The notes under the pieces: model-generated
The model's input: only the letters and a program-made list of their open reading frames with translations
The model's database searches: none
Told to the model about the DNA's origin: nothing
Made by a program: the position numbers and the translations under genes
Assembly: GCA_022497145.1 (NCBI GenBank)
Contig: MU385868.1
Coordinates: 310,001-374,000 of the forward strand
From: Rostrohypoxylon terebratum
Taxonomy: Eukaryota; Ascomycota; Sordariomycetes; Xylariales; Hypoxylaceae
DNA length: 64,000 bases
Direction: 5' to 3'
Shown here: positions 55,340 through 64,000 of the stretch, in pieces
Layout: each line of letters begins with the position of its first letter
How positions within the stretch are numbered: position 1 is the stretch's first letter

Positions 55340-58137
55340 CTAGGAGAAATCGTCTGCGGTCGGTGACATGACTAGACGGTCAATCCGCTGGACTAGGTCC
55401 TTGGTCTCGCGCACTATCTCGAAAGCGATGGGCGGCAGCGTCTGTGTCCACATTCGCCATTCTCTATCGCTATCCCCAAGGCCGCGAGCCGCTAGGTCTT
55501 TGCCTTGCTCGCCCGCTTCGAGCAGACGTTGGCGGCAGGCTGATAATCGATCTGTCATGTCGCTAGCGTTACCGTAAGCCTCAGTCTGAGCAACGACCTT
55601 GCCGACGACGTCAGCGATCGAGCCAATCTCCTCGTTGATCTGTTGGATCGGAGCATCGCCGCGGATGGATTGGACCAATCCTTGAATGGTCTGGACCATG
55701 ATCTCGGTTTGATCTTCCAAATATATCTTGAGATCTTCGTTCTTGGCATCCTGTCGTCCTAAGCCGTTAGGAGAATTATTCTTATTTATGCCCATGAAAG
55801 TCATCCCGTTCACACCACCGCCACCGTTATACCGATCGCTGGATTCTCTCGGCGAACTAACGGGGCTGTACGCGGAAGAGTTGGCGCTATCACGTATACC
55901 AGCGCGGAGACCTTGGAAAGGTGGGGGTGGCACGAGGGGAGAATCTTGAGGCTTCATATATGCTTCCTCCGGCTGCGTCGTAATAGTGCGGTTCGAGAAA
56001 AATCCAGCCGATTCCACTGGAGTTACCGTGCCGTCATCATCATCCTCCAACTCGCCAGCTGGTGTAGCACGTATTTTGACGATTCGCAATAGCTCCACGA
56101 GAGCAGCGACTAAATGAGAAGCAGCAGCGTCAAGCAGAGAGACAGGGGAGATGCCGGCCCCAGAGGCGAAATTCTTGGACGCGGTAATTAAATTGTTTGC
56201 GGTAAGAGATACGCGGCTCTTGAGTTTCTGCAGCTGCTGGATCTGTTCTCCATCGTTCGGCTGGGAGTCATCAATGTCTTTTGTGATGCGCCGAACGCTG
56301 ACGACGACCGCTTTCATAGATTCGATCACCTTGTCCGGCTCCTCGGTCCGAGCTCTCTGCAATAATTCGTCGATGGCGATCTGGAACTTGGTGACGTGGA
56401 CGTCCTTAACTAGGCCGCCGTCTTCCGTGAAGCCCCTTTCTCGCACGTACTTGCCGGCATCCTGATCTATTGTGAGCCCCATAGACGAGGCACGCAAATT
56501 ACGGAGCTGGGTCTTGGTTCGGGCGTAGCGATTTCGCCAATCCCGCACTTCCTGCTCAAGTCGCTCGACGGTCTTCTCCAGCTCGGCTTGCCTCTCCCAA
56601 GCAGGACTATGCTGCTGCGAGAGTATCTTCATCTCTTCCAAAAATTGCCTGGCTTCTAAACGTACGCTCTCTGTCACTTGCTGCTGCTCCTGAAGCGCCT
56701 TGCGCAATTCCTCGTTCTCCCTCGCGACTTCAGAGTCTCCTCCAATGCCTCTATTATTATTACTATTTTGCTGGGCCTCTTCGAGCTCTTCCCGTAATTT
56801 TCGTGTCTCCATAGCATTATCGTCCCTGACTCTGTCGAGCTCCTCTCGCAGTGATTCGTTGAGATTCTGAGCCTCGGCCAATTTACTTTCGAGGCCTGTT
56901 CGCAGGTCATCCCATTCTCTCTTTTCCACGTTGGACGCTGTTGTGCGAGATCGCTCACCGTCCATCAATTGGGCCAATTCGTCGTCTTTCTTCTTAAGCT
57001 GATCCTCCATGACATCTATCCTGTCTCTCAATTCTCTTACTTGAATTTGGTAATCGTCGATGAGTTTCTTGTCCACCTACAAATTACGCAAGTTAGTACT
57101 CATCATGCAACTTTCGGCGACCTGTGTGGCGTTTGAAAACTTACTTCAGACAAGCCACCGCTTGTTCCGATGCTTCTTTTACTTTCTCGATTGCGCGACC
57201 TGAAATCGCTCTCGTCGTTCGACCCACCAACATCGTCGTCTTCTTCGACCATCGTGCTCTTGTTAGGCACGATTGTGTTGCTCTGGAATTGTCTTGCAAG
57301 GGGCCGGTCATAATTGCCATTTGAAAGACCAGGCGAAGGAGGTACCGGATAGTCACCTGTAACCCTCGGGGTTGCTGAGCGGATAGAACTCGCATCTGAC
57401 GGTCGGCGCATGCCGTTAGGTCCCCGCATACCCATTGGTGTACCTGCTCGACTCGAAGGTATCCCGGGAGGGTTGCTCATCCGAGGAATATCCCCCGATA
57501 TGAATCTAGGTATGCGCCTTTCCAATTCGCAGAACACATCTGTCGCAAGATCTCTAAATCTAGGAGAGCCAAGGGTTGAAAGTTTCTGACGTGCTTGGTT
57601 ACGCTTCGGGTGGAACGTGTCTTCGGGTAGTAGATAAGTCGGGGGACCGACGTTGGGAGGTGCATTGGGTGGCCGGCGACTGTATGCTTGCCGTCGCATC
57701 AATTCGTCGAAGACGTCGGTCGACAACTCTAAGAATTGGACGGACGACAGGCGCAGTAACTTATCTCTAGCCCTATTAGGGGGTGGGTTCGCCCTGCCAT
57801 CTTTAGAAGTTGAAGATAAATATCGCTTAAGGGCGATGTAGTGTTCTCCCAAGACCGCCTCAGTGCCTTCCTCGCGAAGGCTTCTCCCGCTCTCACTTCC
57901 CGCGTATGCACTGGAACGTCCGACCGAAGGTGGCGGAGATGGACCGCCGACACTCCTAGGGCCTGTAGGAAATCCATTCATGTTTCCGTTGGAACCGTTG
58001 GAGTCCGGAGGAGAGACGGGACCTCTATTGTTGGGATAAGGACCGTCACTGTCGACGTTTTGGTATTTGGACATTCCGGACCACTCGCTGCCAGCGCCTA
58101 CAGAGACAGGTGAGAGCGGCGCATTTCGAGTATTCAT
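55340..58137 (-). CDS. SPA2: polarisome scaffold Spa2
   Basis: Scaffold of the polarisome at hyphal tips, linking formin, MAPK kinases and polarity factors. Exons 58137-57145 and 57076-55340 give 909 residues across a 68-bp intron. The Spa2 homology domain holds two repeats near the N-terminus: RARDKLLRLSSVQFLELSTDV and RNQARQKLSTLGSPRFRDLATDV, each followed by a CELERR/DELMRR-type end. A Ser/Pro-rich linker follows, then a long coiled coil (about 333-520), then a conserved C-terminal helical region with VHVTKFQIAIDELLQRA. I chose the ATG at 58137 (MNTRNAPLSP). The frame is open further upstream to about 58629 but that part looks like 5' UTR. Confidence 0.93.
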
Positions 58138-58936
58138 GGTCAAGATCAATGCCGGGTATGCTCGCGCGAGGTTGGTCGTCTTTGGGACTGGGTCTGGGAC
58201 TGAGACCGAGGCTGGGGCTGGGGCTAAGGCAAACAACAAAGAAAGACGAAGGGGAGAAATGCGCGCGCCACGTGAAAAAGGAGGAATAGGAATGGGAATC
58301 GAGGCGGCGGCAGAAGTGTCAAACCTAGCCCAGCTTAGCACTGTCAAATCCGATCTAACGCCGCTGTAACTAGTTCCCCTTTGATTCCTAACTAGAATCG
58401 AAAACCGGTCCTGGCTTTTCCTTCTCTCGACTATTGCTCTATGGTAATTCACGAAATCTCTATTCCTTTCCCATCCGAAAAGCAACGGTAAACCGCCGAG
58501 GGGGAAGACGAGGGCGCGTGGTAACAATTTGATAAGGTAAAGCGATCTGTGTCTGGCGGCGGTAAGATGCAAGCCTGGTACGACCGGTAGGAAGAGTAGG
58601 TGACTAGGAACGCAGTACGATCGTGGCACAGAAAGTCTTGGGTCGGATTTGTAATTAGTAGTTGTATAGCAGTAACCGTTGTGAATGCTGCTATCCCCAT
58701 TCCACGCGCTACAGATTACACTGGTTCAAAATAGGTAAAGAAGAAATTAAGAATTGAGGCAAGGGATGAAGCTCTCTAGGTCTCTAGGTGAGAAAACCGG
58801 GCAAAGAGAGAGAAAAAAAAAGCAAGTCCGTCGACAGACTCCAAATTTCCAAACCGGGGGGTTTTTTAGAAAAAAAGAACGTATGTTCCAAGGTTGCTTG
58901 TGGCTGGTGGTGTCTCAAGTTGGATTATTCCAAGCT

Positions 58937-59013
58937 GCGGGTTGCGGGTTGCAAGTTGCAAGTTGCAAGGAGGATTTCTGCAGGTACAGGCAGGTACAGG
59001 CAGGTACAGGCAA
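58937..59013. repeat. two adjacent short tandem arrays (GTTGCAA and CAGGTACAGG units)
   Basis: GGGTTGCGGGTTGCAAGTTG-type 8-mers are followed by three perfect CAGGTACAGG decamers at 58981-59010. About 800-880 bp upstream of the SPA2 start. Confidence 0.85.
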
Positions 59014-59719
59014 GTTACAGATGGATACAACTCATTAGACCCGAGTCATATATGTACCTAGTAGGTATATAATAGCTTAGCTGTATATAGGACGAATGAG
59101 ACGAATGGAACGAATACTAGCATGTGCAGTAATGCGCTGACTGGTCGAGGGGTGGAAGACAACCTTGGAAGTTTGTGGGAGAATTTACAAGTTGCAGTAA
59201 AAGTTGCAGTAGTATATTGAACATTGAACACCCTAAAAAAAAATTGGTGGAAGCATGAATTGAAACCTCTCTAACCAGGTAGCCACTTCAAAAGCCAAAA
59301 AAGGTTGAAGCAAGAACGGAGCCCTCGAGATGGGGGAAATGACAGGGGTTATGCAGGGGTTTCTGACCAATTGGGAAAAGGGGCGGTCACTTATTCACTG
59401 ACTTATTCAGGGCATTCTGGGCATTTAGACGGGGGAAGGTGCCTGACTAGGCGGTTTTGATCTCGCTGACCGTGACTACGTGACTAGGGAAAGCCACCTG
59501 GGGAGCTGGGGCACCTTTAAGCAATCGCGACGAACGCCGGAACGGGTCCTGACGGCCTGAGAGAGAGATTTCCCAGTTCTCTCCGCCACTGTGAAATTAC
59601 CTACTCTGTGGCAGTCTGTGCCAATTGTCATGTACCATGTACAATCCATAGTATGTTATGTACTTACCTGCATAACCTACATATATTGACGTAGGTTTCA
59701 TGTACCTAATTTATGTAAT

Positions 59720-59772
59720 TTATGTATGTATGTATGACATTGTATGTAGTGTGTATGTATGTATGTATGTAT
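59720..59772. repeat. TATG tetranucleotide microsatellite, two blocks
   Basis: TTATGTATGTATGTATG at 59720-59736 and GTATGTATGTATGTATGT at about 59753-59771, separated by a related sequence. Confidence 0.85.
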
Positions 59773-60078
59773 TTATTAATTATTACTACGTACATCCTTC
59801 GTCGATATTTTTCAATCGTTCAACGCTCAAGGACCCAAGGCTCTAAACTGTATCAAGTTATGGTCGGAATGAATCGTAAAAACGTTGTATGATGAAAAGC
59901 GTTCAAATCAGAAAAAGACTCCAGTGTACGAATAATGTTAGTAAAATAAGCTTTTCTTGGATCTATATTCGCGTCGATGATGCAACAGCGACCTACTATT
60001 AAAGTGCGCAACTACTATGTAATAGAAAGTATTTCTTTTATGCGCTGACAGGGATACCTAGCACACTTCCTCCTGAGT

Positions 60079-60119
60079 GAAGCAGTTGCAGAAGCAGTTG
60101 CAGAAGCAGTGGAAGCAGG
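60079..60119. repeat. GAAGCAGTTGCA tandem, about 2.5 copies plus GAAGCAG variants
   Basis: 12-bp unit repeated in intergenic DNA. No reading frame of interest. Confidence 0.8.
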
Positions 60120-62254
60120 CGGAGGTGCGTCGTCAACCAAAATAAGGATCCATCATGGATGGATATCTTTTTAAGATTAAAAACTATGCTGCGCCATCCA
60201 CATTTAATTCTTCGCTCCAAGCTCCAATTTTCTAACTGCTCTCTCTAACCGAAAATGACTAGAACGCAGCTGGTGCGGAATCGCCCGTTGAAAATGTAAC
60301 AATTATTATTTGCATTCTAGAAGCACATGGAGGGCACACAGGGCACACGAACCGTTGCCGTTTTCTCTTGACTGGGAAAAGAGGGAGAGATGGGGGAGAG
60401 GGAAGAGGGAAGAGGGAAGGGGGGAAAAAAAAAGAGAGAGATCGTCGGACGGGGGCATCGTAAGTCTCGACCACCCGTCGGCGGGATGGGAAAATCGAGA
60501 TCAAAAAAGATCTACACCTAAAATTCCCTATCTCGTTTCCATCCCCGATGATGCTATCTCTATTGTCAGATTTCCCCATCAGCTAGGGATCAAGAGAAAA
60601 AGAGGCCGGGACTAATACTACCTACCTGCCTACCTAATAGTATTAATGTACAGAGTAGGTATGTATTAATGGGATTAATGGGATTTGGGAATTTCCTCAT
60701 CCCGGCAGCACTATTTCGGTCAATTATGGTCAATTTCGTCGCACAATATCATTTACCTGCCCAGATTAGTTTCGACGCAAGTAAGCTGAGGAGAGTTAAA
60801 GCCGGATTGTTATTGGTTCATAAATGGTGACGGTTGGTTGCAGAGTTCGACCGGTTCTCGTCGCGCGCGCTTCGTTATTAGCAGCCACATCAAGGAATTC
60901 TATAGCAAAAGGAGTTAGGACTGCCCCTATTTTGACTCCGGATCATTCGAACCAATTACAAGTGGCTTAATGACTCAAAGAAATTGTCACCAATGTCATT
61001 ATGGTCAATTAACGACTGGTGATTTTACGATTTTACGGCTACCATATCCGATTGGAATGCTCCCTACGGCATAACTCCGCGAGTCTGATGTTAAGAAGCC
61101 ATCGTCAACTAAGCTAACCAGCTGTAAGCTAACGGCCTCACAGCTCTCAAATTTGAGTGACTAGTAAAGGAGTCTTAGCTGAATTTGAAGTAATAACATC
61201 ATTCATTCTAAAACCCTTGTTAATTACTTGTGAATTTTATATGATGGTATTATTATTCTAAAAGTTGAAATATAAAATGCGATTGGATATTACAAACAAC
61301 TTGCAGAGAAAAATACGCAGTCGACCTTTAAGGTCAACTCCCACTGTTGCCAGTAAATTTCGCGGGGGAAGTAGCTTATCATCTTATGTAAATCGACATG
61401 AACGGAAATTGGACTTAAATATTATGACTAGGTAAAGATAAAAACAATGATTTGTTTACTTCATTTTAGGTCCTCTTATAAGTGTTTATAGAAGCCTAAG
61501 CTCACCGAGTTAGATATACCTAGGTAGGTAGTTTCAAAACACTTAAAAAAAGGGGGCGTTAACGAGGGCGGAAGGGTATGATAATTTCCCATAGGTAGGT
61601 GTAGCTATGTCGACGAACCACGAGAATATATTTCATGTGGTTATATGACATAAGCCTCTTGAACGCAATTATCAGGATGTTACGAAGGAAATCGAGAAGG
61701 CTGCCGATGATCATTAAGGAGATATACGCACACAGAAGTCGTTGAAGGATCACCAACCCAGGAAAGCCACAGCTGTTTCATCCCAATTTGTTTCTGAAGA
61801 GTTTGAATAGGATGTATCACTCCACAAGCTGAATCATTTTTATGTGTATCATGTAGTTCAGCTCGAAAAGACCAGGTCAATCTATACTTCACGTTGTTTC
61901 TTCATGTCATGACCATCCTTGTGTGTCTAGATTTACCTTAGGTGAAACTCAGTGTATGGTTTCAAATTGGACAACTTCGAGACCAAACAACCTTAAGTAC
62001 TCATGATCGCGACCAAGAATATACAGTAGGGATCACTGTACAATTTCACCAATGCCGAAATGATCATCAGCATATGAACCCTCCACAGAAAATTGTCATG
62101 CGACATCATGAAACCATTGATAGGTTAAAACTTCGTAACTTGCATTCTTTGCTATAAAATCTGGGCAATGACTAAATATCCATATGCTTTCGGTCACGAG
62201 TAATGGAAATCATTCCGGGGTATCATCGATAAAGAGAAATTGCACAATCGAATA

Positions 62255-63097
62255 TCAAAACCAGGCCAACGTCCACGTCGCCGGTAGATTCGGCCACCGC
62301 TCCTGCCATTCTCCAATTATCTCCGGCACGCGCTCGTCGAACGACGCCCTGCTAGCGGCCGTCGCCATGTCGAAGGCGGTGGCCCCCATGCTCTCCCGTT
62401 CCTCCTTGGCAGCGTTGTTTAAAGAGTCTGCGAGGTCGAGAATGCCCCGCCCACCGATTGATGCTTCTTCGTGGTTATCCTTGATGTCGACATTGATGAC
62501 GTGAACGGGACGGTTCAACGGAGAACCTCGATTTAATAGATCATCAATGACGGCATCCCAACACCTTTCTTCGCAGGTAAAGACAATGTCAACCACGCCA
62601 CCTTCTGTACCTTCGCTTCCGCGATCTGAGGCGTGCTCGGTTCTAGGAATTCCGATTTGCCAATCCTGCCATCGTTCCGGTCCCCACTTCACCTGTCTAT
62701 TCCTTCCTAGCATATTCAATAGACCATTGGCAGTATACAGCCTAGGATCTTTCTCGTGAAGCTCCTTGTACATCGCATCGTACGATACCTTGTTGAATTG
62801 GTAGACATTGGGTTGGGTGATGGTAGGCCCAGGTAGTCGGACGAGAGATCCCGTACCAAAAGAGATGACGGGGTAATGAGCTTGAGATAATCGCAAATGT
62901 GCTTCCATAGACCTTGGCCATATTAGTTCCTCCAATACCTAGCATGATTATATATAGGGATGAGGTTTAGAACCAAATTCATACCTGTTTTGGTTGCTAG
63001 CGCAAACGGTGCAGAACTTCAGTTTGAAGCCTCCTGGATCTTCTCGCTCGCCGTTTGCTGCCGGAGCAGAGGCTGGAGTTCCATTTGCGACTTCCAT
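62255..63097 (-). CDS. SSU72: RNA polymerase II CTD phosphatase Ssu72
   Basis: Ser5-P/Ser7-P phosphatase of the Pol II C-terminal domain, part of the cleavage and polyadenylation factor; acts in 3'-end formation, snoRNA termination and gene looping. Exons 63097-62985 and 62912-62255 join across a 72-bp intron exactly inside the active-site loop, giving CTVCASNQNR|SMEAHLRLSQAHY, 256 residues. The CX5R phosphatase loop is C32-A-S-N-Q-N-R38. Downstream are FGTGSLVRLPGP, NVYQFNKVSYDAMY, RNRQVKWGPERWQDW and VDIVFTCEERCWDAVIDDL. Compared with yeast Ssu72 (206 residues) there is an acidic/Gly insertion after QDW (about 20 residues) and an N-terminal Ala/Gly extension. Confidence 0.96.
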
Positions 63098-63908
63098 CTG
63101 ATTGCTTAGATGTTATGTTTGACTCAATCGCATGAGCACGTGAATATCGGAGTAGGTTGTCGCATGCTCGTCAAATACAAATCGAGACGAAAAAAGGGCC
63201 TCGGAACTATTCGAACATGTTAACATACATTCATGTGTATGGGCGAGTGAATTCTGAGCGAATGGAGATTGCATTTCCAGATTTATTCAGATAATGTTGC
63301 GTAAGGTAATGTTGATTGTCACCATAGGAAATCAGACAGCTCCAATATTAATTTTCATCATAAAGGAAATTTTCATGTGTTATTTGATACAATACAAATG
63401 GAGCGATAGATTTAAATGAAATGTAATGGAGGCACTGACTTCTTAATTAAATAGTTTTTTTTCTTTTTCTTTTTTGCAATGTTAAGATGTCGATTTGCTT
63501 GGAATTTTGCGTGTTGTAAATGTTGTAAATATTATGTAGATAATTACCTTGGTTTATGGTTTATGCTGTAAAGTTGATGGAATCTAAAAGCTGTCGTCGA
63601 ACAAGGATCTACCACTAAACCTTGGTGGGCTGCGGCTTAAGAATAATCCGTTTCGGCTTGGGTCGGTGTCGGCTATCAAGGGGATTTCTAATTACATAAG
63701 CATTGTCTTCTAATATTACCTAATACTTTGTATAAAATCATTTACTACAACATGAACCGACTTCAATATTGTTAGTGGCTAATTACATATTAATTCGTTC
63801 CTAACTGGTTAACCACCTGAGTTCACCCAAAAGTCTCTATGGAATTCCCCTCTTATGTGTCAGGTGTGTGAAGCCTTGGATTACTCTAGACAGATCTCTT
63901 AGTTCTGC
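63098..63908. other. intergenic region
   Basis: Upstream of SSU72, AT-rich, with a TTTTTTTTCTTTTTCTTTTTT tract near 63455. No gene seen. Confidence 0.5.
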
Positions 63909-64000
63909 TCAATCTGTGGCAGTGGTAAGCTTGCGGCCGCTATCTTCGGCAAGATTTTCAGGTTGGGCAATGGAGGGCAGCACAGACAGGCGCAAGAAAT
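63909..64000 (-). CDS. possible C-terminal exon of a gene running off the right edge
   Basis: A minus-strand frame is open from the window edge to TGA at 63911-63909. It encodes a protein-like tail ending in QPENLAEDSGRKLTTATD. It is only 29 residues and cannot be assigned; other frames here also lack early stops. Sequence beyond the window would decide. Confidence 0.3.
   Translation of the reverse strand, partial: FLRLSVLPSIAQPENLAEDSGRKLTTATD

Larger units (their letters stand above)
58138..62254. other. largest gene-free region, repeat-bearing and AT-rich distally
   Basis: 4.1 kb with no supported gene. The first 500 bp are probably the SPA2 5' UTR and promoter. Tandem repeats occur at 58937-58969, 58981-59013, 59720-59772 and 60079-60119. 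From about 60.7 kb the DNA is AT-rich with only short frames, possibly a decayed insertion; no terminal repeats were found. Confidence 0.5.

Noticed and set aside
57103..58629. Extension of Spa2 upstream of 58137 by 164 codons
   Set aside because: The added residues are low-complexity Pro/Arg/Leu without family character; the internal ATG before MNTRNAPLSP fits Spa2 proteins better.

Overview
This window looks like a chromosome segment of a filamentous ascomycete (Pezizomycotina, probably a Sordariomycete). Genes are about 1-3 kb apart and lie on both strands. They are interrupted by short GT-AG introns, mostly 50-140 bp, with CTAAC/CTGAC-like branch points. The gene families are typical of such fungi: two Zn2Cys6 activators, an HMG-CoA reductase with a sterol-sensing domain, a polarisome Spa2, MARVEL-type membrane proteins and a vanillyl-alcohol-oxidase-type flavoenzyme. 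The class assignment is inference. No rRNA, tRNA, CRISPR array or intact transposon was found.

Left third (1-25.3 kb). After a sparse left edge comes a Zn2Cys6 factor (2058-5102, -), divergent from two head-to-tail medium-chain reductases (6982-8113 and 8650-9675, +). HMG-CoA reductase (10318-13941, -) follows, then nicotinamidase (16334-17074, -). Next is a compact metabolic module: a Baeyer-Villiger/FMO-type monooxygenase (17808-19359, -), a 14-TM MFS exporter (20036-22162, -) and a second Zn2Cys6 factor (22638-25251, +). The last two share a 475-bp promoter containing CGG-triplet inverted repeats. The module has the layout of a small detoxification or secondary-metabolite cassette, but no backbone synthase is visible.

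Middle third (25.3-43.3 kb) is mainly housekeeping: Ctr copper transporter, Sti1/Hop co-chaperone, Pol III subunit Rpc34, a cyclophilin with an upstream in-frame mitochondrial presequence, an Ent3/epsinR-like clathrin adaptor, a four-TM protein whose frame continues past a stop into a long tail, and a stand-alone RNase-H1 N-domain protein.

Right third (43.3-64 kb) holds a VAO-family oxidase with a 20-nt microexon, a conserved-looking membrane protein of unknown function, a MARVEL protein with an unresolved frame at its last intron, a Myb/SANT protein, Spa2 and the CTD phosphatase Ssu72. A possible C-terminal exon runs off the right edge. Intergenic DNA is rich in simple repeats and in variants of a palindromic TACCTAGTAGGTA-like word that is largely absent from exons. 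Exon coordinates were derived by hand from splice signals, phase and family similarity. No database search was possible.
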